Shown in pieces: positions 1-12,060 of a stretch of DNA of 64,000 nt (its first letter is position 1; each line of letters opens with the position of its first letter). The DNA comes from Zoroaster sp. YZ-2022 (lineage: Eukaryota; Echinodermata; Asteroidea; Forcipulatida; Zoroasteridae): NCBI GenBank assembly GCA_029582265.1, contig CM055823.1, forward strand, positions 17,109,019-17,173,018, given 5' to 3'. A program made the position numbers and the translations under genes. Below the pieces are notes generated by a model. The model saw only the letters and a program-made list of their open reading frames with translations, searched no databases and was not told the origin of the DNA.

Positions 1-552
1 TGTATGCACCGTAGCGTTTCCAGTCTTTTAGCTTCTTTGTACCTTGTACTGTACATTACACATATCATGAACTTAACATTATTTCAATGCATAATATTAT
101 AATGTTTTTCAATGTGAAAGATCATTGATGGTTATGAGAAGCCTATACAAAGAAAATGAGAAAGCAGTTCAATCCATGATGTAAATCTGATTGAATACAT
201 GTACATGTAACATTAAGTGTTAAAGGAACGTGTTAAAAAGAAAATGTACTTTAATTTGTTGTAGGTAAGGCAATTTACCAAAAACTTGTTAATTAACACT
301 GCATAATCACGGGAAATAACCTATAAAAATCTATATTTTGGCATTTGGTAAACCTATAATAACCTATATTTTACTTTTACCTTTAATTTTTTTTTTATAT
401 TTGGTGTACGATGCACTGGGAGGCCTGTAAAGGTAATCAAATATGATTAATTTTGACAGTTTGCTACAGTTTAGCAGGGTTAGGGTTATGTAAATTGTTT
501 GGTCTGGCTCAAGTGTTAGGATAAAAACTAATTACAAATATGGAAGATAATG
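1..552. other. Unassigned AT-rich non-coding DNA
   Basis: I see no open frame, splice-bounded exon or repeat boundary here. The sequence is AT-rich with short poly-A/T runs. Recognisable homology to the other two copies of the triplicated segment starts near 553. Confidence 0.5.
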
Positions 553-1030
553 GATGATAATTTCCTGTAGGAAAATTGCCCAAAACACTTCGTTTTAACA
601 AAATATGAATGTATAATGTTGAGGAAAAGTGGTATTATTAAACGAACATTCTTCAAGGGAAGGTGAGCAATTTTCATAATCATATCATCACATGACTACT
701 CGGATCTAAGACATGCACACACATGCTTCTGGTTGCATTTGTTGTTTGTTAGAATTGATTCATTTTCATCAATGAATACAACTTTATGTGTGTCTTCATG
801 TACATGCATGATGTGTTCATATGAAATGAGCATTGCATCAAATGTGCCTCATGTATTTGTGTAGATACAAGTTGTCTAAGTAGCAAACAGCATTTGGTCA
901 TTAAGGGCCAGGATATGTTGACACATAAGATACTGCTTTAGAGGACATGTATCACATAATTTCAAGCAAAAGAAAATAAAACAAACACATGGGGATGGTT
1001 TCCTCATGTTTTCTAAACTTGTCTTTGCAG

Positions 1031-1072
1031 GAGAGATGTCAACGACTTTTATATTTCAATGGGGGAAAGAAA
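1031..1072 (+). pseudogene. Decayed exon of the triplicated gene (copy A), splice donor deleted
   Basis: This exon follows a good TTTGCAG acceptor and is homologous to 24490-24537 (B) and 34336-34383 (C). In B and C it ends in GATTCAAGAG followed by GTAAGT. In copy A about 12 bases covering the exon end and the donor are missing, so the exon runs straight into former intron. What is known: loss of a donor normally abolishes inclusion of an exon. What is inferred: copy A cannot make the ancestral transcript. Confidence 0.6.
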
Positions 1073-1597
1073 GTGTTGGTTTAGATGCTTGGGTAGTGGT
1101 AGGATTTAATTGGAAGAGTGGTCTTCACATTGCTAAAACTGGGAAAACCTTTTGTGGTTGACTTTGAATCATTGATTTATTGTCTAAATCCTACTCGCAC
1201 AGGTTATCATCATACTTTTCAATTGTTTTTTTTTATTTATTTATTTTTTAAAATTCTAAACATTTGTATTTATTTGTATGCCAAAGTCAAAGCAAAGAGG
1301 AGCATACTTGTTCTTTGTGCATGTGTCCATCCGTCCAATACATTTCAGAAATACTTCATGGATAATATTCAAACTTGATTGGTGGATTAGTCTTGGTTCA
1401 TCAAAGAATGATTTTTAAATTTGACCCCATGAGGTGAAAGTTCAAGATAAAAAGGAAATACAATTCTGTCAGCATGATGAATGAAAGAATATTTCATTTA
1501 CAGACCTGTGGTCCGTTAACACGTATATAAATGTTTACTCATAAATGTTAAGTCACTGTTACTTACTTGGACACTTTGTTGTTTAGTCCTGTACACC

Positions 1598-1970
1598 TAA
1601 GACTGTGCGTTTTTGTTTATTTCGGGAACCGGATACCAGAAATTGGAAATATTTGGATACTTGGGTACCCATAAACAATTTTGTAAAACACGAAAATACT
1701 CCCAAATGTATAAAATAACTAATATGAACACAAATTACATTCTTGTTTTATTAGAGTCATATGGACTTTTGTGGACCTCTATATTAAAAACGACTCATAT
1801 CATCCCCATTCCCCACACACACATTTTGTTAACAAAAAATTTGAGATTTCCATTTGTGTGGCGTAAATGGTCAGTTAAAATTTTCAACAGTCGTTTATGA
1901 GTAATTGGAACTGAAAAATGGAAAAGTTTCGGTCAAGTATCCAGGTACCCGGATACCCGGCACAGTCTTA
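1598..1970. mobile_element. hAT-like MITE in copy A
   Basis: The element begins TAAGACTGTGCG and ends with its inverse (GCACAGTCTTA). Its subterminal region repeats GGATAC/GGTACC motifs in both orientations. The left flank is TGTACACC; the right flank is TGTGCAGC, a mutated copy, whereas the sister element in copy C has a perfect 8-base TGTACACC duplication. An 8-base duplication with short TIRs is the hAT signature. Copy B keeps the uninterrupted site near 25020. No transposase is encoded, so it is non-autonomous. Confidence 0.75.
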
Positions 1971-2126
1971 TGTGCAGCTATGGGAAGGACTCTCAGTTTT
2001 TTTCTTAAAGGTAGCCAATGTTTCTGGCAACTTATTGCATGGTTTGATCACTGTAATGGAATAGAAGTAACTGGCTAACATATAGTTCTAGTATACAAAC
2101 ATTACAAATCTGTTATTCTCATACTG

Positions 2127-2231
2127 CGGGATTATGTTTTGACTTCAAGAGAAGGGCCCTTTTCTGAGGAGCAATTGGAAGTAGTAGCTGACTGTCTTAC
2201 GAGGATGTTCTACCTCAACAATGACACCAAG
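2127..2231 (+). pseudogene. Decayed SEEQ-motif exon of the triplicated gene (copy A)
   Basis: Homologous to 36281-36381 (C) and 25169-25272 (B). In the shifted frame it encodes FSEEQLEVVADCLTRMF followed by an LNND motif, then ends AAG before GTATTA. The acceptor that reads CATACAG in B and C is CATACTG here, so the AG is lost, and an indel puts a stop (TGA) in the frame entering from upstream. The region is conserved enough to recognise but cannot be spliced or read as in the ancestor. Confidence 0.65.
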
Positions 2232-4690
2232 GTATTAAGTTTCCTTATGTTTGCTCTTAGAGAAATTCTCATTCTCTTCTGCTTTTTTCTAAAATCCTGC
2301 TTTGATCCATATATCAGCGCAATTGCTATTCCAATTAAAAGATATATATATATATAAGTAACTTATTAGTTTATTTACCAATGCCTGTCTCTGCCATTTC
2401 AAATTGATTTATCTACTATCAGAGTTTATTTGAAAGGGACCACATTTTTTTTATTCAGGCAAGCCACTGCAACCCCAAAATACTTGGAGGTAATTTATTT
2501 TATTGCCCTTGGGTTTTCTATGAGAATGAAATTAAAGGCCTGCACTGCAGTGTCAAAGAAGAAAATTGAGAAGATTTTTTGACATCTTAGTGTAGGAGTG
2601 AGGTGTTTATAGTCGCAACAAGGCTTAATGTTGGTATCAGTTATGGCCTGAAAAGGACACCATAATAATGCTTATGTATACAAATGGGCAAAAGATTTGG
2701 ACTATTCCAACATTTTAAGATACATGAGACTCCATGAGATGATGTAAGATGAATGTTGTTTTATTCACGGTATCTTTAAGATTGAACATATTGTAAATAT
2801 ATATATTTCATTAGAGCTGCTTAGGAGAAAATATTGCTTAGTAAATGTATCTGCTCAGCAAAATGTAGCCAAGAGAACACTAGAAGCGGTATACATTACG
2901 TAACAGTTTGGCTGCTCACCTTTCCTGTGATTCAGTCAAATTTTCTTTGCTGAACTGATAAACAAATGACCCAGCCTTCATTGAACACTTCAAAGAAGGA
3001 TGTGTCATTTTTATTTGTTGTATTTTTGGTGGGTGTGTTTGAGGATGATGGGGCTGGGAAGGGGTTGGGGTTTATCCACTTGCTCATATTGAAAAATTCA
3101 AACTTTTTAAGATGTATTGCCTGTGTTTTACCATCAATTTCTAGAAAAGAAAACCATCAAATGTATTTATGGGAAGTCACAGTCTCCACTGGATTGACTT
3201 TTAACATTTGAAGTTGTGACTGATTCCAAGATTGAATTGTACATGATATTTGGATCTTTATGTACTTTGTAATTCACCCCTTTGAGACCATGTTTGTGGT
3301 TTTTATTGTACTGTACAAGTAAGTCTGACCAAACCAAGAGTCAAACATTTAACAACTGAAGGGAGTGTGCACCATTTTCATTACCTGAAAAGCAACCAAG
3401 TTACATTATTATCAAACGCTTACATGTACTAACCTTGTAATATGAAAATGTTTTGAGGAAACTTTTCAAATTTAAAATGAATCACCATCTGACGGTGATC
3501 CATTTCTAAAAAGAAAATAATAATAATAATAAAGACTGTCTTCAGATTTTGGACATTTTAAAGCTGATAATTCTTGGATTGAATTTAAATGTTTCACATG
3601 TCAGTGACCAACTTCAGTTTTGAAATGAACTTACTTAAGAATATTCATTCAGGTCCCACGTATTGTGCATTGTATTTTTATTTCTCCTTCTGGAAAAGGT
3701 GTGTGTATGTGGGGGGGGGGAGCGGTGGTATTCCTAAAAAAAAATTGTGAAGCCCCCAATAACACCCCGCCCCCGTGTGTTTCAGGACACAAAGAACATT
3801 TTCTGGTTTCCTAAAATAAGCACTCAAACGTAAGCGACTGACTAAAAAGTATTGTAGCACATTGAAATTTCAGGAGTTACGCGCTTGATCTGTTACATGT
3901 CCTCTTGTTTGTGTTGTTTCCTTGACGGAAGTGCAATTTTATGAAGTTATAATTAACTTGACTGGACATAAATAAATGTTGTGATTAATTTTATGAATTA
4001 ACACTTCGATGTTAAAATTTTGAAATTGATAAATTCAATAAAATGTACTGCAAAGCCATTGAGAAAAGAATGTTGTTAATGTTGTGTTTATTTTGTAGTT
4101 ACTGTTTTAGCTGATAGATGGTCAAAATGTATTAGGTTCTTTAGGTTACAGAGAATTGTTGGGGACATCCTGATTGAGAAAAATAGGATGGGGCTTCTAT
4201 TTTTGTGGTCCACACTTTAAAATCCCTCATAAATGGTCCTGGGGTTAGGGTAGGGTTCATTTTGTAGAATTAATTGTGTTTAGATGGGGCTCTACATTAT
4301 CAAGACAAAACACTTACTGGGATGAATCCCACCCTAAAAGTATGTGTACATTGACTTATGGATTTTACACACATCATGATCACTTTATTGACCCAGCTCG
4401 ATAATGCCGAACTTGGCAATATAATTTGTACTAATCTATCTAAGTTGTATAGAACAGTACTCAGTATGTGGCTGACAATGATCAGGTTAATAGTCAATAA
4501 AGAGGGTACTTGAACAAGGGCCTAATAATTTGAAACCTACCGAAAAAGTCCTGTCTTACAAAGTATTCACATATTTTATTTATTGATTTTTTATTTATTG
4601 ATATTTAAAAATTATTTATTGAAATTACAAATATGAAACCTTTTTTATAATTAAGTATGCTCAAAAGTTTGATTTAGGCACACAATGTGT
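2232..4690. other. Non-coding remainder of copy A
   Basis: From about 2600 to 4415 this matches 37780-40052 of copy C without any convincing exon. It includes a short TA run near 2342, a (TAA)n run near 3520, and a poly-G tract near 3710 that copy C also carries near 39352. Beyond 4415 the homology ends and the sequence is unassigned until the LINE fragment. Confidence 0.5.
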
Positions 4691-4737
4691 TTGAAACCCT
4701 TCTTTATTGACTACTGCTGACTTCCCATTTTGTAGAT

Positions 4738-5445
4738 TTTCAGTAACTCATTCTCACCAACTATCCACAAACATACCCGTATCACTGACTCCACAGCTAC
4801 GTTAATAAATAGCATCCTTACTAATAGTTGTGATTTACCATCCAAATCTAGAATCTTGTTTTGCGATGCTTCCGATCATCTACCCATGTTCTCATGATTC
4901 AATTAAATGATTCACATCTCAATAAAGAGAAAGGCACTCAATCCTTCAGATTGTATCAACCAAGAAAACATTATTCAGTTACAACAACACTGTTTATTGG
5001 ATGTTGACTAGAGGGAAATGTACTCATGTGAAAACCCCGATACTGCTTATAATATCTTCATCACTATGTTTACTCATCTTTATGATTCTCATTTCCCAGT
5101 TCAAAATATCAGTCATAATAGAAGATTTAAACCATAGATGACCAATGGCATCATACCGTCCATCAAACACAAAAACAAATTGTACGAAGAACTTCCTGAT
5201 CAAACCAAACAATGGCAACAAAATGAAGTACAAGAAATTACGTAACAAACTTAATGGTCTGATCAAAGTTGTCAAAGTCAGGTACTATGCAGAGAAGTTT
5301 TCTGATGCAAAATCCAATATCAAACAAACCTGGAACATTATAAATTATATTCTTAAGAAAAACTCCCACTCAATACTCGGTGTGATTTTAACTCCAATGG
5401 ACAAATGCTTACAAACAAGGCCCAAACGAATAGACAATCAATAAA
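4738..5445 (+). mobile_element. CR1/L2-type LINE fragment: endonuclease end plus linker before RT
   Basis: One frame from 4738 gives the C-terminal part of an AP-endonuclease domain: SFSPTIHKHTRITDSTATL, then ILTN, then a terminal SDHLPMF motif, where SDH holds the catalytic His of this fold. It then stops. Further on, 5145-5444 encodes a basic stretch (NFLIKPNNGNKMKYKKLRN, then a KVRYYAEKF motif and a TWNIINYIL motif) typical of the linker between endonuclease and RT in CR1/L2-like elements. Stops and frame changes separate the two parts and no RT follows. A shorter relative lies at 13975-14150. Confidence 0.7.
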
Positions 5446-5524
5446 ACAAAACAAATTCGCCCTTTTTTGCACGAATTATTCGCTTATTAATATTTTAACA
5501 CATGAACAATTCTGGAGATTATCC

Positions 5525-6110
5525 TTTGGCCACCCAGCTTTAATTAAATCTCAATAAAAACTTAGTATTTTTGCTCCCATCAGTTTAGGATTGTTAAAGA
5601 CAAAATAACTAAGATTTTAATCATTTGGATCCAAAAATCAAATAAATATTTCCATTTTCCTTGAGTTTTAATGTTAACGCATCTATTTTGTATGTGATGA
5701 TGATTAATCCAGTTGCACCTAATTCTGGAGATCCCCTTATAGTGTCTGTTTTGATTTTGTCTGGTTTCGATGACCAATAAAATTGCATGATTACTTTATC
5801 CATTTCTTAGTCATTTAGTAATATTTCTATTCAAAATATTCTTCACTATGTTTATTCTCTCTGCCCAATTGTCTTCCGGCTTGATCTCATTTTCAAAATG
5901 TAGGCCATGAATTTAAATGTTTGATTGTTCCTGTTTTTCTGTCTTTCCATGCTCCCAACTATAAGCCTTGGGTTTTCTGATTGTTGATTTTTGAACCGGA
6001 TCCTTCAACATTGAGAAGACTGATAGGTCTCCATTTTTTTTAAGTCACCTCTTTCGCCTCTATTTCTTTTTTTCATTTTTCAATTTCAAAGTAATTTTTA
6101 ATAAAAATAA
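5525..6110 (-). mobile_element. Tx1/L1-like LINE fragment (post-RT region)
   Basis: The minus strand encodes MDKVIMQFYWSSKPDKIK followed by DTIRGSPELG and a KIDALTL motif. The next upstream part (5850-6010) resembles an HFGNEIKPEDNWAEKIN block. Both align by eye with the better copy at 52764-53430. In the Tx1/L1 group this region lies just downstream of the YADD box. Several frame breaks make it a relic. It lies beside an LRR exon, as its relative at 52 kb lies near other LRR exons. Confidence 0.65.
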
Positions 6111-6285
6111 ATTAATATTGTTGAAATTGCATTTCGATATTCAATCGAAACAGCAGACATATATTTTGATCGGCAAACATAAACTACGCACTTCAACTAA
6201 TTTGCTTGTAGTGAGACGTAACTTCAGTCAACAGAAATCGGTGGCACAATGCTGCGTGATTGAAATTAATGACATAAATACTTAC

Positions 6286-6357
6286 AAGCGTTGCAGATTT
6301 TGTAGACCATCAAATGTTCCGGGTTCAATTTCACTGATTTTGTTGTCATAGAGATAC
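6286..6357 (-). CDS. Single leucine-rich-repeat exon (intact)
   Basis: On the minus strand a polypyrimidine tract and ATCTTAG acceptor precede exactly 72 bases, which are followed by a perfect GTAAGT donor. The exon enters in phase 2: the codon TT|G is split across the junction. It encodes YLYDNKISEIEPGTFDGL followed by QNLQRL, a canonical LRR (LxxNxIxxIxPGxFxGLxxLxxL). Phase-2, 72-base, one-repeat exons are known in LRR genes such as the LGR receptors and Slits. Similar exons at 48045-48116 and 48781-48852 suggest one tandemly expanded gene or exon cluster on this strand. Which gene it belongs to cannot be told from single repeats. Confidence 0.75.
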
Positions 6358-6689
6358 CTAAGATGGAAAACAAAGAAGGGTTAATAATCCATCTCAGCAG
6401 AGAAAAGATGTGCATCTGGCGTATCCACACCATTCACCCCCATGGTTTCAACTTACAGGAAGGGAATGTCTCCCTGTCTGACTTTTTGTTTTCATTTTCA
6501 CTCATCCTTATTTTCTTCTTTCAGTCATAAACTCCTGCTCTCCTTGTACCCACATTTATTCAACATTGTTTTTCCGTTGATGCTTTTTTGCAGAAAAAAA
6601 AAGTAGATTTACTCAGTTTTTCTCTGCCCACATTATGTATGCAATCTGAGTGTAAAGTTTAATATTTTTCTCCTTTAATTCTAGCTCAG

Positions 6690-7440
6690 TTATTGTATTG
6701 TTTGAAGGATTACTAATGACATAATCTTCTTATTCCTGTTTTTCTTTGTATCTTTTCTCGCCTTAATAATATTTAATAATTGTTTTGACTATTTTTTCAA
6801 ATATCCCAGCAAACAAATAACAGTCATAACAGTCTTTTTGGGGTAATCCAAAATTTCCAAAACTATTCAACTCAAGTTTTACATTTGTCGTCTTTATGAA
6901 GTTCATTATTACAAACCCATCTTCCCTTTCCTGTGGGAATGGTTTGATAATCAAAACGGACAATTACTGTACTGTGATCTGACAGACCGGAAGAATCAAC
7001 AGAAATTTCTTTTAGTTGTTATCCGAGTGTTTCTGAAATTAGAACATAATCAATTTAACTCGGTCTTTTAATTACTTTGTGGTAAAATGTCTATCCTGGT
7101 TTATTTTCTATATATCGCCAAGTATCAATGAGTTCATTTTCCTGAATAATTTTACAAAGAGAAGTTTTGCTTTGATCGTACATATTTCTTGAATCTAACT
7201 GACAGTTAAGATCACCTCCAATAATGTAATTATATTTAGGATATGTTATCCAAAAGGGAGTTCTCAAATTCAACAAAAAAATTGCTTCCGCATAGAAGCG
7301 CCATTTGGCGCATACAATGAAATTAAGTTAACAGTGACACCATCAACTTCTTTCTAATTATTGTCAATATTACTTCTGATTTCACTGTGGTTATTCATTA
7401 CAATGTTGTATAAGTCTTTCCGTGAGAATTAATCACATTT
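6690..7440 (-). mobile_element. LINE AP-endonuclease domain fragment
   Basis: Reading the minus strand: EVDGVTVNLISLYAPN (the LYAPN motif), then YNYIIGGDLNCQLDS (GGDLN with the catalytic Asp), then NELIDTWRYI, then ISVDSSGLSDHSTV (SDH with the catalytic His), then PTGKGRWVCNNELHKD. These are the ordered motifs of the exonuclease-endonuclease-phosphatase domain of APE-type LINEs, and the GKGRW block favours the L1/Tx1 group. Frame changes and stops occur between blocks. It probably belongs with the fragment at 5525-6110, with the LRR exon lying between them. Confidence 0.75.
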
Positions 7441-7499
7441 GATTAGTTGTTAGGTAAAACTTGTAGCTTTGCATGGTGAGGATGATAAGTAAGACTAAT

Positions 7500-7612
7500 T
7501 GCGGTGACACCATGTGGAATCTCAATTGAGTAGTAATTAGTTCTGAAAAGAACTGGGGGTACAACTCGACGTTTCGATCAGTATGCTCTGATTAGTTGTG
7601 ATAGTTACGGTA
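7500..7612. repeat. Interspersed repeat shared with 32185-32300
   Basis: The block starting GTGACACCATGTGGAA, running through AGTTCTGAAAAGAAC to GATCAGTATGCTCTGAT, recurs at 32185-32300 with moderate divergence. It has no coding capacity and no clear termini. Confidence 0.55.
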
Positions 7613-9223
7613 TGTCGTTAAAGAACTACTCACAAAGTGAGAAATGATTTTCAATACACAACACTTGAGTGCATCAAAATTAAGAACCAACATCCTTGGA
7701 GTACAGTCCTCTGTTTAAAAGTGTGACATAATGTGGCAATATGTAACCATGAAGTGTCATCGCATACGTTATCAGATCGGTGTTCCAGAATAAAAAATAA
7801 AATAAAATAAAATAAAAATAAAAAAATAAAAAACAGGAGAATCTGCAATACAACTTCAAATCTGGTGATCTCGTATTTATGACGCATTGAAATGCCGCCA
7901 AAAAAAAGAGAAAAAGAGGTCAGTTCCTATTGTATCAACAGCTTTCCCTCCAAAGTAGACCATCTTGAAGAAGCTACTCTGAATCTTGAACACTACTCCT
8001 CCCACAGCTTCAAAATGAAAAGTATGCAGGTAATTTTGATCTTGACCCTGACAGTATTAGTGATCGGTCAAAAAATATGAAAAATATTTCCGCCTGCAGC
8101 TCATTAGGCCAATATAGAAAATAAAGTCATTATAAAGTAGGGTTAAAAACAACTTGTTAAAGTAGATAGCCTACATCGGTATATATTCATCAATGTTCTC
8201 AGATTTTCCTGAAATCGTAACTTTGTGAAACGTTGTCATGGTATCAAAGTTGAACATTTGTCTTGCCCGAGGTTCACTCATTAGAAAACTAAATTTACAA
8301 ATGAATCTCGATAGACAACATTTGAGTGAATCGAAATATAAAATAAAAATATAAGTTCGTTGTTCTTTATTTAGCTCTAATTAATAAGTGTGCATGATAT
8401 GCTGTGACGATTTGTGAATTAGTTTGAAACGAACAATGCAAACTTCCTCATAAAGAAAATTTATTATATGAGTATGTTTAACGATTCAAGATATACATGT
8501 AACCTAACAACTGATCCGTGTAAAATGTAGCTCATTAATGTATTTTGTTAAAGAAAACAAAATGCATTCTAATTTTTCGAATGGCAGGAAACACAAACTT
8601 TGTTTCGTTGTCGGGTGTAACTTAATTTAAAATTAATTCTTGCTTGATTGAAAATTATTACAACTATGCTCTGGGTGAAAGTTGTTTTTGGTTTCCAGAT
8701 ATGGAAGATGGAATAAAAACGAAGTATGGTTGATAAAAAAAATTGTATTTAAACAAAAATACATTGGTAATAATTATCAATTTTCTCAGATTTTCAAGAA
8801 TGCATATGGTTGTGAAAAAGCCATGGTATCAAACAATCTGATAAATGATCCTGCCTGAGGTTCACTGAATATCAACACAAATTATTTAAGTGCATCGACA
8901 TAAAAAGCTGTGGTGACATACTACCCTCTATTGACCACATTTTAAAGCAAATTATCCAAATGTTTTCATTAAATACAGCAATTTGTTGCAAGATATTGAT
9001 TTAATCCAGATATGCCTATATAAATTTAACAACCGATTTGTTTAAATGTTGCTGATAATGTTGTGTCGCACCGAGACAATAGTGAAAATGCATACATATG
9101 TTTCGATCGGCAAATATGAACATCACACTTTTTCAAATTTATTTTGTCGTCAATCGTAATTTCATTTGAAGGGAATTGTTTTCCTGATGGTACGTGATTG
9201 CAATTCATGGCATGGAAACTAAC
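7613..9223. other. Intron-like DNA with repeated modules from the LRR region
   Basis: There is no supported exon. A pure AAAAT-type microsatellite lies at about 7788-7832. Modules such as TTTCGATCGGCAAA (9098), CATCAATGTTCTCAGATTTTC (8190) and GAAATTCATGACA-like stretches recur around the LRR exons at 6.3, 40.3, 42.5 and 48-49 kb. The duplicated unit was therefore exon plus flanking intron, not the exon alone. Confidence 0.5.
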
Positions 9224-9290
9224 ACAAAGTGAGCTTTTTTAGACCATCAAATGTTCCTTGATCAATGAACCGATATTGTTGTTGAACAGC
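9224..9290 (-). pseudogene. Decayed LRR exon
   Basis: The minus strand retains LFNNNI and, after a one-base shift, IDQGTFDGLKKLTL, a recognisable LRR. The acceptor AG (here ATG) and the donor GT (here TT) are both lost, and the frame is broken mid-exon. It is clearly related to 6286-6357. Confidence 0.65.
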
Positions 9291-9527
9291 CATTCAATAT
9301 ATTCAGTTATACATAAAACAATTGATTTGTTAAATATGTAGCGCAATAATGTCCATGGTGAACATGCAAGTGCATGTTTCGATCGGCAAACAGGATCTAC
9401 GTATGCTCCTACGTACTAATTTTGTTTTGTCGTCAGACGTTAATATACTCAGAGAAATGAAAGTGAGAAATGAATTTCAACGCACAACACATGAGTGCAT
9501 CAAAATTAAGAACACAATCATTAAACT

Positions 9528-9919
9528 AGTGCCGTAAATCCGTGATGAAAAGTTTGGGGTAATATTGACATTTTGTTTGCATAATGTACTGGATCTCAAA
9601 CGTCACTCAACGAGGGGGTACCCATAAACACTGCGTGAGACAAGGGATACCCCTTGCTGTTTTTAAAAATGTGCATCTCCTAAAAATAAAAAAATATTCA
9701 AATGCATAATACTTTTTCAAGAGAAGAAATAGTGCAAATAGTGAAATAGTCCTTTCACTCATTTTTCAGAAAATATTTTATTAAAAAGAATATGGGTAAA
9801 ATACTGAAAAGAAATCTTGCCAAAGAATGCTATAACTCAATGACTGCCATGTCTTATGCAGACCCAGGGCTGTCTTCCACATGTTTTCCCCCAAATCCAA
9901 AAATTCTGGCTACGCCACT
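9528..9919. mobile_element. Possible TTAA-flanked MITE
   Basis: The right end reads CTGGCTACGCCACTG followed by TTAA. Its inverse, CAGTGGCGTAGCCAG, is a plausible transposon terminus. The left end shows TTAA followed by ACTAGTGCCGTAAATCC, only an approximate inverted match. If real, it is a ~390-base TTAA-targeting non-autonomous element lying just outside the 2.9-kb element that follows. Confidence 0.35.
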
Positions 9920-10044
9920 GTTAAGTGGTATTACCAGGCGCGGATCCAGGAATTTTTTAGACGGGGGGCACACCCAACACGAAAAAAAAATTTCCTATGC
10001 TAACATTGTATATTGTTTGTAATCATGTTTTTTTCCCCTTTGTT

Positions 10045-10127
10045 TTCGCGCCTTAAGCGCCCAGCAGGGTAGATATGTGCGCGCTACAAATCTTTATTAT
10101 TATTATTATTATTGTTATTATTATTAA
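10045..10127 (+). mobile_element. SINE 3'-tail fragment with (ATT)n
   Basis: The GCGCCTTAAGCGCCC stretch, the GTGCGCGCTACAAATC motif and a long ATT microsatellite resemble the 3' end of the full SINE at 55431-55798, which ends GCGCTATATAAG plus (ATT)n. No tRNA-like head is present. Confidence 0.45.
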
Positions 10128-10286
10128 ATGCGAGCGCGAAGCGCGAAGCCCTTACGGCGTTGGGTCCGGGGCCTGCTTAAGGGCCCCGGAAAAGTTTGGA
10201 TTCTGGATGCTCTGTGGTGCAATCTGAGGCGATTCCTGGCCAGTTTCACCTGACTTTTTTTGCAAAAGTTTTCAAGATTATATGGA

Positions 10287-10288
<2 letters not shown>

Positions 10289-10340
<52 letters not shown>
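10289..10340. repeat. (AT)n microsatellite
   Basis: About 26 uninterrupted AT units inside the 2.9-kb element. Confidence 0.95.
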
Positions 10341-10342
<2 letters not shown>

Positions 10343-11104
10343 TTATTTTAGCCATTATTTTAGCAATGTCATGACTACAACAATATAAGTTTCTCCCTCC
10401 CCGATTTTTGGCATTTAATTTGCAGGTTTTGACTTCAGTTTTAATTTATCCGGAATTCAGTCCAGTTGAAATTTTCAAGAAAAGGGCTTGATTTCATACT
10501 GTTCCTTGCCCTGTGTTAAAACCATCAGCTGCAAGACTCATCGTACTTCGCAGGCCTATGCGTACTGGCGTAGAATCCGACAGTAAATTGACATCGGCGA
10601 TTGTAATTTCCACACGGTACCCCGACCCTTCTTCAGATGAAACGGAACAATTTGTAGACGTGGAGGAATTGGGTCAAGAAACCAGACTAGCTTGCTTTGC
10701 ACCCGATCATAGACTACCGATTGCAAACGAAATGTAGACTAACTAATTTTGGGAAGTATTTGAAAAAAGTCACTATAATCATCATTGGAAATTGATACAA
10801 AAAATCCACTTTTCTCAATAATGACAGTACACCAAACTGAAGGCGCTGTTCACCTTGGATGGTGGCTTTATTTTTTACTCTGCACCCTTAATTTTTAATC
10901 CTTTTTTATCAACCTTTTATGAGACACATCGTTGGATATTTTTATTACCGAAGCTTCTGTGGAAAATCAAATATAATATAAAAGAAACTGCAATCAATTA
11001 ATTGCCATAACGAGGCTGTGTTAAACTTTATGAAGTCATCTCCATTAACTAAATTCGTGGAGGAAAATTGTCTTTAAGAATGGGTTGACTAAAATAAATC
11101 AATC

Positions 11105-11345
11105 AGTTCCTCAGAAGATTGCTAAGGGCTAACAGACTGGCCTGAAAGTCCATCGAAGAGAAATTATACTTCACACTGGTTAGACCACATCTTTGATATG
11201 GGAGCACTACTTGGAAACCCCTTTCACCAAAAACATCTCTTCGCTTGAAAGAGTCCAGAGACGAGCTGGCGTTCAGAGCGGCAAGACCTGCCTGTCGAAC
11301 TTACGGCAGAAGTCAGTTGCGTTAAACGTCGACTTTCTGCCGTGT
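11105..11345 (+). mobile_element. LINE RT C-terminal relic
   Basis: With frame shifts the plus strand reads LVRPH, YGSTTW, then SPKNISSLERVQRRAGVQ. This is the usual post-thumb block of Jockey/CR1-type LINEs (a ...LVRPHLEYASTVW...LEKVQRRA type of motif). It is short and broken, and lies immediately before the pogo-like terminus at 11358. Confidence 0.6.
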
Positions 11346-11357
11346 CTAATTCAAATA

Positions 11358-12060
11358 CAGTGAAATCTCGATAAGTCAAATCTCAGGGGAATGAACTCAA
11401 ACTTCGACTTATTCGGAGGTTCGAGTTAGCCGAGGTCGCCATTTTACCCCCCCCCCCCGCCCCTTGCGTGCATAAATTACCGTACGCCCGCAAAGTAACC
11501 TATTGTAGCACGGGGAATTAAGCACACAAGATTCAACATTTTAAAATTTGTTATAAACGTCTTACATATTTATTAATTTGTTTCAAATGGCATGATTTTT
11601 GTTTTTAAAGTTTTCCAAAAAATATTATTGTTAACGCTTTCGAAATCAATGATGACCTACCTTATACAACTCATTGGTGTGAGATTTGGCTACGCAACAG
11701 AGCTAAAAAGAAGGATTGAGCGCATTTCCAGCACCGCGTTGACGTTAGCCTTGGCGTGTTTTGAAACGGTCAAGCCACCCATCACTGCAGCTGAAGTCTG
11801 GATGTCCTAACTTCTTTGCCAAAGACCTGGCCTTTTCTTGAAGAATTGGACCCGAAATCGGAATGTTTTCGGCCCGTACAGCTTTGAACCAGGTCAAAGC
11901 AGCCTCTTCAACATCGGGAAAAGCCACCTTTCTCATGCGTTTCTGACCTGCTGAATAAGACTCATTGTTGAACTGTTCCAGCAGTTTCTCCTTATTACAT
12001 GTAATGTAAATATTTGGGTCATTATTTGAATTAGATACGGCAAAAGTTCGACGTTTGAAG
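11358..12060 (-). pseudogene. pogo/Tigger-like transposase relic (CENP-B type DNA-binding domain)
   Basis: On the minus strand, about 12010 to 11740 encodes CNKEKLLEQF, SYSAGQKRMRK, FPDVEEAALTWFKAVRAENI, then ILQEKARSLAKKLG and SDGWLDRFKTRQG. This is the second helix-turn-helix (HTH_Tnp_Tc5) of CENP-B/pogo transposases, including the WLDRFK signature. The catalytic DDE domain is absent. At 11356 a TA precedes CAGTGAAATCTCGATAAGTC, a pogo/Tigger-type terminal repeat with the TA target. I cannot find the opposite terminus. Tigger elements belong to Tc1/mariner and act in the nucleus; this copy is truncated and inactive. Confidence 0.8.

Larger units (their letters stand above)
553..4415 (+). 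repeat. Segmental duplication, copy A of three
   Basis: Long stretches match 33578-40052 (copy C), and the first 2 kb also match 23795-25830 (copy B). Shared landmarks include the block with a GTGGTATTATTAAA core near 630, the exon that follows TTTGCAG at 1030, the GCAACTTATTGCATGG block near 2030, and the GACCCAGCTCGATAATGCCG block near 4392. Copy A lacks the tandem arrays found in copy C and most of the 83-base exon present in B (24042-24124) and C; the join near 640 fuses the flank directly to the last bases of that exon. A and C share an hAT-type MITE that B lacks, so A and C are probably the closer pair. Confidence 0.85.

Noticed and set aside
3678..3860. Small minus-strand frame in copy A, with a counterpart at 39237-39488
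   Set aside because: The two copies differ by indels that change the frame, and the peptides are not conserved, so there is no sign of coding selection.
7788..7832. AAAAT run as a LINE tail marking an insertion
   Set aside because: No LINE 3' end or target duplication is adjacent; treated as a microsatellite.
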